In this document: positions 9,254 through 17,656 of the stretch, one piece after another
Position numbering within the stretch: the first letter of the stretch is position 1
Layout: each line of letters begins with the position of its first letter
NCBI RefSeq assembly: GCF_050589685.1
Contig: NZ_JBNGOS010000010.1
Coordinates: forward strand, 124,001 to 188,000
DNA from: Saccharicrinis sp050589685
Lineage (GTDB): Bacteria; Bacteroidota; Bacteroidia; Bacteroidales; Marinilabiliaceae
DNA: 64,000 bases
Reading direction: 5' to 3'
Made by a program: the position numbers and the translations under genes
The notes under the pieces: model-generated
The model's input: only the letters and a program-made list of their open reading frames with translations
Told to the model about the DNA's origin: nothing
Database searches by the model: none

Positions 9254-10714
9254 TCATGAATCCCCATTGGGTTTAGTTTGATTTACATTGTTTGGTATTA
9301 AATACGACAGGATTACTGCCAAACTAAAAGCTACCAGATAACTCACCAATCTTTCTGATATGCCCGTGATATCGGCCAACCATGTTTTCCAGATAATGGT
9401 TGAAATTGATCCCCCAAGCAAAGAGCCATACAAGCCAGCCACAGAAAACCTTCTCCAGAAAAGCAACAGTAAGATAGCCGGTCCAAATGAAGCACCTATA
9501 CCCGACCATGCATAAGATACCAAACCATATACTGTTTCTTTCATTAAAATTGCCAATGCAAACGCAAACAAGCCCACAACAACTATCAAGATCTTGTTGA
9601 TCTGCAACTTTCTTTTCTCTGAAAAATGATGTTTCCGGCTGCTTTCAATTAAATCTTCACTTACTGCCGTCGAAGCCACCATCAATTGCGACGAAGCTGT
9701 AGACATCATAGCACTAACAGCCCCTGACAATAAAACTCCTGCCAATAACGGGTTCAATAGAAGCATCACAAGTGTTGGCATAATCTTTTCGGCATCTAGG
9801 GCTAATGTCAGGGCCACATCACCTAAAACTCCGGATTGTACCAACTTATATCCGATTAAACCAATGGCAAAGGCACCCACATAAGCTAACATGGTCCAAA
9901 TAACCGCCACTACCCTTGCTTGTTTTGTTTCCCTATCGTTTCTTAATGCCATCAGGCGAGTTAATAACTGTGGCTGTCCGGTATAACCTACGGACCAGCT
10001 GAGACCGTTTAGGATGAGCAGAAAAGAAAAAACACTTTTGTGATCGGCATTACCTATCTCATCCGGCACAGTTGATACAATGGATGAGAGATCTATACCA
10101 TTATTAACCGCAACAAAATAAGCTATGATCGGCAATACCACACAGGTAACCACCATTAAAATAGCCTGAAAAGCATCGGTGGCAACAACGGTAATAAATC
10201 CTCCCAACATGGTATAAAATGTTACCAATAACGACCCGAGAATCATTCCCCATAAAGGATCGATACCGAAAGTATTGTTGAATATTTTTCCGGCACCAGA
10301 AAATTGCGAGGCAATATAAAGCATAAAAAAGAAAATAATTACGGTAGAAGTAACTATGGTGATAGGTCTTGTGTGTTTGGGAAATTTGTTTACAAACAGG
10401 GCACTCACGGTTACGGCTCCATATTTTTGCTGAACTCGCTGAAGTGGATTGGCCATAAAGATCCATAAAAAGAAGATCCCTAGCATACAACCAATAGCCA
10501 CCCATACGGATGTTATTCCTTCGGCATAGGCGTGGCCGGTAAGACCAAGCAACAGCCATGCCGACTCTCCTGTGGCCCTTTCGGAAAGTGCGAGCGAATA
10601 ACCGGATAGTTTGTTTCCGCCGATAACAAAATCGGTATTGGTTTTAGATTTGTTGGAAGACCAGGCAACTATTCCAATCAACAAGATTAGGTATAAGATA
10701 AATACAAGCGTCAT
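9254..10714 (-). CDS. putP: Sodium/solute symporter, PutP (proline) type
   Basis: The 486-residue integral membrane protein has about 13 hydrophobic helices, typical of the sodium:solute symporter family. The segment SGYSLALSERATGESAWLLLGLTGHAYAEG near residues 37-65 contains the Ser and Gly pattern of the PutP sodium/substrate site. SWSVGYTGQPQLLTRLMA near residue 235 and the SAMMSTASSQLMVAS segment near residue 335, with the conserved Ser pair, also match PutP. It should import proline with Na+. The substrate is inferred from similarity to PutP; related paralogues carry pantothenate or sugars. No proline dehydrogenase is beside it. It is divergent from the glycosyltransferase gene. Confidence 0.9.
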   Translation of the reverse strand: MTLVFILYLILLIGIVAWSSNKSKTNTDFVIGGNKLSGYSLALSERATGESAWLLLGLTGHAYAEGITSVWVAIGCMLGIFFLWIFMANPLQRVQQKYGAVTVSALFVNKFPKHTRPITIVTSTVIIFFFMLYIASQFSGAGKIFNNTFGIDPLWGMILGSLLVTFYTMLGGFITVVATDAFQAILMVVTCVVLPIIAYFVAVNNGIDLSSIVSTVPDEIGNADHKSVFSFLLILNGLSWSVGYTGQPQLLTRLMALRNDRETKQARVVAVIWTMLAYVGAFAIGLIGYKLVQSGVLGDVALTLALDAEKIMPTLVMLLLNPLLAGVLLSGAVSAMMSTASSQLMVASTAVSEDLIESSRKHHFSEKRKLQINKILIVVVGLFAFALAILMKETVYGLVSYAWSGIGASFGPAILLLLFWRRFSVAGLYGSLLGGSISTIIWKTWLADITGISERLVSYLVAFSLAVILSYLIPNNVNQTKPNGDS

Positions 10715-10836
10715 ATATAGTAAAGGTTATTTACCAGAGTTCCACATTGCTTTTTTTTAATTCGAACTCACGTTATTACAAATAAACATATTTATAACAA
10801 AATAAAAACTGTTCCGTAATTATTTATACACAACTT

Positions 10837-10855
10837 TTACAAATGATTTGTAAAT
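10837..10855. promoter_or_regulatory. Palindromic putative operator over the -33 box
   Basis: Nine-base arms (10837-10845 and 10847-10855) form a perfect inverted repeat around one central base. The right arm contains the TTTG that fits as the -33 element of the downstream promoter, so a protein bound here would block that promoter. It lies between divergent putP and the glycosyltransferase gene. Confidence 0.4.
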
Positions 10856-10878
10856 ATTAATTAAAGCCCTCATTTTTG
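10848..10878 (+). promoter_or_regulatory. Bacteroidota-type promoter for the glycosyltransferase
   Basis: TTTG at 10848-10851, 19 bp, then CATTTTTG at 10871-10878, one base off the TAnnTTTG consensus. Transcription would begin around 10885, 17 bases before the ATG. Confidence 0.45.
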
Positions 10879-10901
10879 CGCTCGATATTTAAACCTTTAT
10901 A

Positions 10902-11666
10902 ATGACCGTTTCTATAATAACTGCTACCTATAATGCAGGGAAAACCCTTGAAAGTGCGATAACATCGGTAATCAATCAAACCTATCCACACATTGAATAT
11001 ATTGTTGTTGATGGAGGATCAAAAGATGAAACCATAGGCCTGGTTGACAAGTATCGTCCTTTTATCCACCGGTATGTTTCCGAGCCGGACAATGGGATTT
11101 ATGATGCGTTGAACAAAGGAATCAGCATGGCCACGGGCGACATCATCGGATTTTTACATGCCGATGATCTTTTGGATGACGATTCAACCATTGAAACAAT
11201 GCTAAACGTATTAAAAAACAAGAACACGGATGCCATTTATGGCGATCTGGAATATGTTCAGGTTAACGATCCAACCAAGGTGGTAAGGTATTGGAAAAGT
11301 AAACCATTTAAACCATCACTGTTAAAAGCAGGCTGGATGCCCCCGCACCCCACGTTGTTTTTGAAAAAACAGGTTTACGACGAAATCGGATTGTTTAACC
11401 TGAATTATAAAATTGCGGCCGATTACGATTTTATTCTTCGATTATTCTCAAATCCTAACTACAGTGCTACATATGTTCCCATGGTAATTACCCGCATGAG
11501 AGTGGGCGGTGCCAGCAACAAAAACATAAAGAACATACTTTTGAAAACCAGGGAAGACATACGTGCTCTAAAAGAAAACAAAGTAGGTAATCTATTTTCT
11601 TTGATATGGAAAAATGTATCTAAATTGCCTCAATTCGCAAAAAGTCGACACGGCCGAAGCGAATAA
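10902..11666 (+). CDS. Family 2 (GT-A) glycosyltransferase
   Basis: The 254-residue protein starts with the GT2 signature VSIITATYNAGKTLESAITSV, then VVDGGSKDET (nucleotide-binding DGxSxD) near residue 36. SEPDNGIYDALNKG near 67 and FLHADDLLDDD near 90 hold the metal-binding acidic cluster. The GWMPPHPTLF segment near 145 and the AADYDF motif near 170 are typical of the WcaA-like transferases that build exopolysaccharide or O-antigen. It is cytoplasmic, without membrane helices. Sugar donor and acceptor cannot be assigned. The next gene encodes an outer-membrane barrel of the kind linked to capsule attachment, so both may serve cell-surface polysaccharide. Confidence 0.9.
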   Translation: MTVSIITATYNAGKTLESAITSVINQTYPHIEYIVVDGGSKDETIGLVDKYRPFIHRYVSEPDNGIYDALNKGISMATGDIIGFLHADDLLDDDSTIETMLNVLKNKNTDAIYGDLEYVQVNDPTKVVRYWKSKPFKPSLLKAGWMPPHPTLFLKKQVYDEIGLFNLNYKIAADYDFILRLFSNPNYSATYVPMVITRMRVGGASNKNIKNILLKTREDIRALKENKVGNLFSLIWKNVSKLPQFAKSRHGRSE

Positions 11667-11771
11667 TTGGCACGGCTGAGACGAATAATGGTTTTAACGG
11701 GATCTTGCCTTGATAGGCACTCAATATGTAGTGATAAAAGCAGTTAGTTCGCAAAAAATGAAAAGAACATA

Positions 11772-11816
11772 CAAATTCAATCATTTAATTTATACGCAAA
11801 GGAATGATTGAATTTG
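11772..11816. repeat. Long hairpin in the leader of the outer-membrane barrel gene
   Basis: A perfect 14-bp stem (11772-11785 with 11803-11816) with a 17-nt loop lies 41 bp before the ATG at 11858. It lacks a T-run. It may end transcription from the glycosyltransferase weakly or act in the mRNA leader. Confidence 0.4.
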
Positions 11817-11857
11817 CATGGGAGTTCCATATGACCATGGAAAGAAAATAAAAGCAT

Positions 11858-13477
11858 ATGAAAATTAGTCAAAAATTAATATTTGCCACAGTAGTATTAA
11901 TAGCAACTAACCTGTCGGCACAGGAAATAAGTCATTATAACAACGATAAATTCAATCCATTTGAACGCATAATTTATCGTCCCGGATTAAACATTCATAC
12001 TTCTGTTCGTACCTACCAATTGGATAAGATCAATGCGATAACAAATATAGATTCTTTGTTATATGATGGATTAAAAGTACCATCAGGAAAATTGAATTTT
12101 TGGCAACGTATTTTCCATGATGATTTATTGAAATGGGAAAATGAGGAAGTCACCATTAAAATTAATCCTCTGTTCGATTTTGGTGTGGGAAACGAAACGG
12201 ATGAAGGAAAAGGCACCTGGAATAATACACGAGGGCTTTTTATTGAAGGGACCTTTGGCAAGAATTTTTATTTCTATACCGATTTCGTGGAGAACCAAAG
12301 CGTATTCCCGAATTATATGGACGAATTTGTTGACCTAAGAAAAGTAGTACCGGGACAGGGAAAAAGCAAAAGCTATGGCGATAATGCGCACGACTACGCT
12401 CAATCTACAGGCTTTATTTCGTTTAATCCTGCAAAGTGGTTTAATGTGCAATTGGGTCAGGGCAAACATTTTATTGGCGATGGATATCGCTCGTTGTTAC
12501 TTTCCGACAATTCGTTTAGTTATCCTTACCTAAAGTTTTCGGCTGAATTTAATAAGGTTCATTATCATGTGTTGTGGGCACAACATCGAGACTTAAACAA
12601 CATAACTGAAGAACAGGAAAGCAATGATTCCAGATATCTGGATAAATATTCAGCGTCGCACTATTTGACCATCAATGTCGGCAACCGCTTATCGATGGGA
12701 CTATTCGAAAGCGTTGTTTGGGCTGGGCAAGATAACAGGGGACAACGCAACTTCGACCTTTCCTACCTTAACCCTATAATCTTCTTTCGCCCATTAGAAT
12801 ACTCTTTGGGATCGCCCGATAATATGACCATGGGATTAACCACCAAATATATCGTCGGCAACAACAGTGCCTTATATGGACAGTTTGTGTTAGGTGAATT
12901 TAAATTCGACGAAGTGTTTTCCGGCAACAAATGGTGGGCCAACAAACAAGGTTTTCAACTGGGTTTTAAAAGCTATAACCTTTTCGGCATCAACAAGCTT
13001 GATTTCCTTACCGAATATAACCAGGTAAGGCCATATACTTACTCGCACCGCGAAACCATAACAAATTACGCCCATTACAATCAGGAGCTGGCCCATCCCC
13101 TCGGTGCCAACTTCAGGGAAAGCGTTACCAAAGTAAAGTATCAATACAGACGATTTGTTTTTAATGCTGAATTGATGTTTGCCATGTATGGCAAAGACCT
13201 TTCTGACGATGAAGATGCTCCCAGCTTTGGCCAAAATATCTTTAGAGACAATGATTACCGACCTGAAGATTATGGAAATTCTATCGGTCAGGGTTTAAGA
13301 ACCAATCTGACTTATCTGGATGGTAATATGAGTTATTTGATTAATCCACGAAACAATTTTAATATTGCTGCGGGACTTAGAATCAGAAAAGAATCAAATG
13401 ACCAGGAAACGAAAAACACCCAAATGGTTTGGTTTGCCGTTAGAACATCCATCAGAAGCATTTATACCGATTTTTAA
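11858..13477 (+). CDS. Outer-membrane beta-barrel protein, Wzi/RemB-like
   Basis: The 539-residue protein has a signal peptide (MKISQKLIFATVVLIATNLSAQ). The body has alternating polar and aromatic residues typical of outer-membrane strands (for example NFYFYTDFVENQS, NVQLGQGKHFIGDGYRSLL, FNIAAGLRIRK at the end). The segment GKHFIGDGYRSLLLSDN with Y and F around it, and overall length, match the capsule-assembly Wzi-like family, which includes the gliding-motility protein RemB of Flavobacterium. It probably binds surface polysaccharide or helps to expose it. This is inference from family resemblance, as the barrel families diverge quickly. It follows a glycosyltransferase with a leader of about 190 bp. 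Confidence 0.8.
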   Translation: MKISQKLIFATVVLIATNLSAQEISHYNNDKFNPFERIIYRPGLNIHTSVRTYQLDKINAITNIDSLLYDGLKVPSGKLNFWQRIFHDDLLKWENEEVTIKINPLFDFGVGNETDEGKGTWNNTRGLFIEGTFGKNFYFYTDFVENQSVFPNYMDEFVDLRKVVPGQGKSKSYGDNAHDYAQSTGFISFNPAKWFNVQLGQGKHFIGDGYRSLLLSDNSFSYPYLKFSAEFNKVHYHVLWAQHRDLNNITEEQESNDSRYLDKYSASHYLTINVGNRLSMGLFESVVWAGQDNRGQRNFDLSYLNPIIFFRPLEYSLGSPDNMTMGLTTKYIVGNNSALYGQFVLGEFKFDEVFSGNKWWANKQGFQLGFKSYNLFGINKLDFLTEYNQVRPYTYSHRETITNYAHYNQELAHPLGANFRESVTKVKYQYRRFVFNAELMFAMYGKDLSDDEDAPSFGQNIFRDNDYRPEDYGNSIGQGLRTNLTYLDGNMSYLINPRNNFNIAAGLRIRKESNDQETKNTQMVWFAVRTSIRSIYTDF

Positions 13478-13542
13478 GTATAGTGAATCGAGCGTATAAT
13501 GCTCCGTAATTATATCTAAACGAAGATTATCGACTAGTATAT

Positions 13543-13647
13543 TTATTTAATCAATACCCGTTCCACATAAGCAACATCGGTTCTTCCCTTAAAATAAGAG
13601 TACTGCGGTGCAGTCGTAGGGAGGGGGATTGGGATATTAATGTAAGC
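13543..13647 (-). pseudogene. C-terminal remnant of a protein-coding gene
   Basis: The minus strand from 13647 to 13543 gives 34 sense codons and a stop. The product ends in a segment that looks like real protein (YSYFKGRTDVAYVERVLIK). There is no start codon, and the frame is cut on its 5' side by an in-frame stop within the inverted repeat at 13642-13673. I do not recognise the family. It looks like the tail of a gene whose body was deleted. Confidence 0.35.
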
Positions 13648-13673
13648 TTATATTCCTATGCATATAAGCTTAC
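13642..13673. repeat. 12-bp perfect inverted repeat at a gene remnant boundary
   Basis: GTAAGCTTATAT (13642-13653) is matched exactly by its reverse complement at 13662-13673 around 8 bases. It sits in the 480-bp gap between the outer-membrane barrel and the hydrolase gene, where the reading frame of the remnant breaks. Apart from this and the remnant I see nothing else in the gap. Confidence 0.5.
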
Positions 13674-13957
13674 AAACAACCATTAGAGTATTAACTAGCA
13701 TTATTATTCTCCAATACATTTCATTTATTCCCCTATTAAATGGTATGGATTTTTACTAAAACATATCGTAACTTGAGTATAAATGTTTTACACAGGCCTT
13801 TCCGTTGGAATTGACCATGGCGGAGCAGTGCCTTTTGCTCCCTATAGATGCATCATTTCAAGCACTTTGTGAGTGATGCAAAAACAAAGTATCCTTCAGA
13901 CACCATAACCTGACTCAAGAATTAGCTTAAAACATTACCTTCCAAAAACATACGATC

Positions 13958-14881
13958 ATGAATTCACCAGAAAACAAGGTTAATAACGAATGGTTTGATT
14001 ACTACCAAAAATTCGATTATTTCTCTCATGACAAAATCAGAGAAGGATGCTACCCCACGATGATGGAACACGAAGGTGCAGATAAAGCCATTGTGTTGGT
14101 TCACGGACTTACCGACTCCCCCTACTTTATGGGTGCGATTGCCTATCATTTTCATCATAACCTTGGATATAATGTTTACCTGCCCCTACTCCATTTTCAT
14201 GGTCTTAAAGAACCGAAGGGAATGGAAGGTGTAGATTTAAGAGAGTGGAAAGCGAACGTGCGATTCGCCATTAAATCCGCTGCATCAAAAGTTAACCAAG
14301 TTTCAATTGGAGGTTTGTCTACAGGAGGAACTTTAAGCTTTTATATGGCTTGTATCAGTCCTAAAATCAATGGCGATCTTTACTTGTTCTCTGCTGCGCT
14401 TGATTTGGCAGGGGGGCCTTTGGGCGTTTTTGGGGAAATCATTGAAAGACTTCTTCGTACAGGCGTTACGGAATGGCTTGATAGGATTGATGGAAAGAAA
14501 CCTCTTATTGGAGAAAATCCTTATCGCTATGCCAGAATTGATAAAGATGGTGCCCGTGAACTGGTTCGGCTGATTAAGGAAACAGATGATTTACTCGATG
14601 AATATGATGACAAAGATCCATTTCCCAAACGTGTTTTTGCTGCGCACTCAGAATTTGATCATACGGCAGATATTCAAGGAATTCTCAACCTGAAAAAAGT
14701 TACACCTCCAGACCGGTTTACATTCTTTAAAATCCCTAAGAAATTAAAAGTTCCACATGCGAGCCTGGTGCTTAAAGAAAACATTGAGACAGACATAAGT
14801 ACCAAAAACAAAAAGGTGTTCGAAGAAGCAAACCCTTCTTTTAATGATATGATGGAAGCAATCACCTTCTTTCAGAAATAG
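13958..14881 (+). CDS. Alpha/beta hydrolase (carboxylesterase/lipase-like)
   Basis: The 307-residue cytoplasmic protein shows the fold's oxyanion segment VLVHGLTDSP near residue 48 and nucleophile elbow GLSTGG with Ser121. The acid is probably in the FAAHSEFDHTAD region (about residue 228), and the His is probably in VPHASL near residue 268. The spacing resembles the Est30/monoacylglycerol-lipase group, so an ester or thioester of an acyl chain is a fair guess for the substrate. It begins a run of three same-strand genes with tiny gaps (1 bp to the membrane methyltransferase, then 21 bp to the CmoA-like gene), so they are very likely one operon. It could offload or edit acyl chains for the cluster; that is inference. 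Confidence 0.85.
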   Translation: MNSPENKVNNEWFDYYQKFDYFSHDKIREGCYPTMMEHEGADKAIVLVHGLTDSPYFMGAIAYHFHHNLGYNVYLPLLHFHGLKEPKGMEGVDLREWKANVRFAIKSAASKVNQVSIGGLSTGGTLSFYMACISPKINGDLYLFSAALDLAGGPLGVFGEIIERLLRTGVTEWLDRIDGKKPLIGENPYRYARIDKDGARELVRLIKETDDLLDEYDDKDPFPKRVFAAHSEFDHTADIQGILNLKKVTPPDRFTFFKIPKKLKVPHASLVLKENIETDISTKNKKVFEEANPSFNDMMEAITFFQK

Positions 14882-14882
14882 T

Positions 14883-15488
14883 ATGGAACTGTTTTTCAGA
14901 ATTTTCCTCCCCTCGTACATTATTGTTTACATATTGGTGTTGTACATAGAAAATATTTCTTCTTTCAAAAAGAAATATGGTATTGATCCCGAAGTGGTCA
15001 CCCCAAAAGATAAATTGATGTATATTTTTCAGGTCTACCGCCAAATCATCTTTGTCTTTATATTAATGGCCATTTTGATGTACTCGGCATTCCCAAATAG
15101 TTACCATATCCTTGTTCCAATACCTTATCTGGAAATCGGAATTGTCCGTATCTCAGGTGCCACGATTATGGTCGGATCCCTTGTTTTGGTGAGAGTTTCG
15201 CAACTTCAATTAAAAAGTTCCTGGAGAATAGGTATTGACCGGTCCGGAAAAAGAACCGACCTAATAACTACGGGAATTTATCGAAGATCAAGAAACCCTA
15301 TTGCTTTGGGAATGGTTTTAAATGCGTTAGGCCTGTTTATGACATTACCCAACGTAATAACATTTTGTATACTTAATCTGGTGTTCATGATCTTTACGGT
15401 TAGAATTAGAATTGAGGAAGAACATTTAGCATGGATGCATGGTGATGAATACGAAGATTATAAAAATAAAACTCGAAGGTGGCTTTAG
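14883..15488 (+). CDS. ICMT/PEMT-type integral membrane methyltransferase
   Basis: The 201-residue protein has four or five hydrophobic segments and the C-terminal signature of the isoprenylcysteine carboxyl methyltransferase / phospholipid methyltransferase group: GIYRRSRNPIALGMVL near residue 138, then the conserved acidic stretch RIEEEHLAWMHGDEYEDYKNKTRRWL at the very end. Members methylate carboxylates or amines of lipid-like substrates with S-adenosylmethionine. In bacteria they mostly act on lipids or unknown small molecules. Position between a lipase-like hydrolase and a second methyltransferase suggests a shared lipid substrate. Confidence 0.85.
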   Translation: MELFFRIFLPSYIIVYILVLYIENISSFKKKYGIDPEVVTPKDKLMYIFQVYRQIIFVFILMAILMYSAFPNSYHILVPIPYLEIGIVRISGATIMVGSLVLVRVSQLQLKSSWRIGIDRSGKRTDLITTGIYRRSRNPIALGMVLNALGLFMTLPNVITFCILNLVFMIFTVRIRIEEEHLAWMHGDEYEDYKNKTRRWL

Positions 15489-15509
15489 GATTCTTGAGCT
15501 GAAAAATAT

Positions 15510-16220
15510 ATGGATAATATTACATTAGAAAAAATGATCTTATCCAGGGTTGGAAACTGGACCTTTGATAAGCATGTGTCAAAAATATTCGACGATCATG
15601 TCAGGAAATCGATTCCCTGTTATGATGACGTACAACGACTTATTGCCTTGATTTCACGACAAATCCTACCGGATCATGCCTTTGTTTATGACCTGGGTAC
15701 CGCAACCGGAGAAGTTATCTTTAACATTGAGGCCATTAACCACTCTAAGGAATTGTCTTTTGTTGGAATTGATCAATCCGACCATATGCTCAATATGGCC
15801 AAAAAAAAATGCCAGGTTATTAACAATGTAACATTCCGAAATGAGAAAATTGAAACGTTTGATTATCTGCCATCCAATTTAATAGTATCCGCTTTTACCT
15901 TGCAATTTGTCGAAATACCCAAGAGAAGGGACGTATTGAATAAAATTAAAGATTCAATCATGCCTAATGGTTATTTTATTTTATGCGAGAAAATGTCCTT
16001 TCCGAATGACGAATCAAATAGTTTTTTCCGACAGGTACACGAAAACTGGAAATTAAGACATTTCTCACCCGACGAAATAAATTCAAAGAAGAACAGCCTA
16101 AAAAATGTAATGCAATTATTATCTATGTCTGAATATTCCGACATGCTGAGAGAAGTTGGTTTTAGACAAATAGATGTATTTTTTCAATGGTGCAATTTTG
16201 TTTGTATCCTGGCACAGTAA
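15510..16220 (+). CDS. CmoA-like SAM-dependent methyltransferase
   Basis: The 236-residue protein resembles Escherichia coli CmoA over its whole length. It has a VGNWTFDKHV-type N-terminus, the SAM loop VYDLGTATGE near residue 65 and the acidic VGIDQSDHM after strand 2. FTLQFVE, SEKFSF-like CEKMSF, the KNVM segment and a C-terminal FFQWCNF follow in the same order. CmoA makes carboxy-SAM from SAM and prephenate for tRNA wobble uridine modification. From memory of the E. coli sequence, Arg199, which binds the carboxylate, aligns with Lys194 here. The product could therefore be a divergent carboxy-SAM enzyme or an ordinary methyltransferase. There is no cmoB in the window, and the gene sits in a putative lipid operon, so tRNA modification is not assured. 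Confidence 0.85.
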   Translation: MDNITLEKMILSRVGNWTFDKHVSKIFDDHVRKSIPCYDDVQRLIALISRQILPDHAFVYDLGTATGEVIFNIEAINHSKELSFVGIDQSDHMLNMAKKKCQVINNVTFRNEKIETFDYLPSNLIVSAFTLQFVEIPKRRDVLNKIKDSIMPNGYFILCEKMSFPNDESNSFFRQVHENWKLRHFSPDEINSKKNSLKNVMQLLSMSEYSDMLREVGFRQIDVFFQWCNFVCILAQ

Positions 16221-16241
16221 TAATTATTCCTCTTTTAATAA

Positions 16242-17369
16242 TTAAACCTTTAAGTGCTTAATGTAACACCTTCTTCTTTTATGCTGTCTCTTATCGAAAT
16301 ATTTCCATTGGCCCTGAACAAGCTTATTTGATTCAAGCTCAGGATTGGATTCAACTTTTAATATTCCTTTTGAATTAAATACTTGAACCATGTTATGAAT
16401 CAATATCGCATTGACCCCTTTTCTCTGGTACTCCGGTTTTACGGCAATTAAACACAACTCTGCCCGATCATTCTTCTTGAGGGCCTTAAAAAGATACATA
16501 AAACCCAAAGGATACAACTTGCCTTTTGCCTTTTGTAATGCCTTACCTATAAACGGGATCGCAAATCCAAAAGCAATAACACGGTTGTTCCTATCCATGA
16601 CAACGGGAAGAAATTCAGGAATTATAATGTCATAATATTGCTCAATATATTTTTGTATCTGCTTTTTGGTTAATGGCACTACACCGTATAAATGTTGGTG
16701 CGAATCTTCAATTAATTGAAATAAATCGCTGGCATAAGGCAATAGTTCTTTTTTGTTGTTTACTGCCAACAGCTTAAGTCCATAACGTTGCATGGCCATA
16801 TTTGCGATCCGTTCTATTTTTTCGTTTGTAACATCAGGAATTTCGATTTCATATTCAACCCAATCGGTATCTTTTGTGTATCCGGCTTTTTCGAAATGAT
16901 TTGTGTAATAAGGATAATTATAAGTGGCAGCTTGTGTACTAATCTCGTCAAATCCTTCAACGAGCATTCCTACCGGATCATGGTCGGTAAAGCCCAATGG
17001 ACCATGCACAGCTTCCAGCCCTTCTTGTAATGCCCATTGTTCTACCTTTTCCATTAAAGCTAAAAACACAGCTTTATCATCAATAAAATCAATCCAACCA
17101 AACCGTAAGTACCGCTGGTTCCATTTTTTGATATGAGCATGATTTATAATGGCTGCTACGCGTCCCACAACTTGATCCCTATCATAGGCTAACCAATATT
17201 TAGCCTCGCAATGCTCAAATGCGGGATTCTTGTCACGGTTAAGAATACTATATTCATTCACAAATAAAGGAGGCACCCGATAAGGATTATTCCTATAAAG
17301 CCATTCTGGAAACTGAACAAAACTCTTTAGATCCTTTAGGTTGATCACCTCTTTTATTTTTATATGCAT
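16242..17369 (-). CDS. GNAT-like acetyltransferase family protein
   Basis: The 375-residue protein has no signal peptide. The N-terminal half (FPEWLYRNNPYRVPPL) and the middle (EGLEAVHGPLGFTDHDPVGMLVEG, near residue 110) are typical of a widespread Bacteroidota family annotated as GNAT-fold. The C-terminal part carries a GNAT-like acetyl-CoA segment, AVKPEYQRKGVNAILIHNM near residue 310, containing the R/Q-x-x-G-x-A-type pyrophosphate loop (QRKGVNA). It probably transfers an acyl group from CoA to an amine; the acceptor is not known. It is on the minus strand, end-to-end with the CmoA-like gene (gap 21 bp), inside the putative cluster but transcribed apart from it. Confidence 0.8.
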   Translation of the reverse strand: MHIKIKEVINLKDLKSFVQFPEWLYRNNPYRVPPLFVNEYSILNRDKNPAFEHCEAKYWLAYDRDQVVGRVAAIINHAHIKKWNQRYLRFGWIDFIDDKAVFLALMEKVEQWALQEGLEAVHGPLGFTDHDPVGMLVEGFDEISTQAATYNYPYYTNHFEKAGYTKDTDWVEYEIEIPDVTNEKIERIANMAMQRYGLKLLAVNNKKELLPYASDLFQLIEDSHQHLYGVVPLTKKQIQKYIEQYYDIIIPEFLPVVMDRNNRVIAFGFAIPFIGKALQKAKGKLYPLGFMYLFKALKKNDRAELCLIAVKPEYQRKGVNAILIHNMVQVFNSKGILKVESNPELESNKLVQGQWKYFDKRQHKRRRCYIKHLKV

Positions 17370-17656
17370 AGTTTGTATTAATTACGCTAAGCTGTTAAAA
17401 TACAACACTTACCTTCTATAAATATATGAAACCGGTGCTATTGGTGCAAATAATAATTTAGCAATGGATAATAATCTGGACGCTTTTCAAACTTTGATCA
17501 TTCTCATTATTGAAAAACATGTCCAACAAGGCATTATAAAATAACCTGTACCATTAAAACTATTGCCAAAACCCGATATGCTCATTAAATAATAAAGAAT
17601 CAGCAATTAATTTTCCAACAAGAATAATAGTAGGAATCAGTTAACTTAATCGCTTT

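Noticed and set aside
17464..17544. A 26-codon frame with a hydrophobic middle between the GNAT-like and BioF2-like genes
   Set aside because: Too short, no ribosome site, and no conservation that can be judged.
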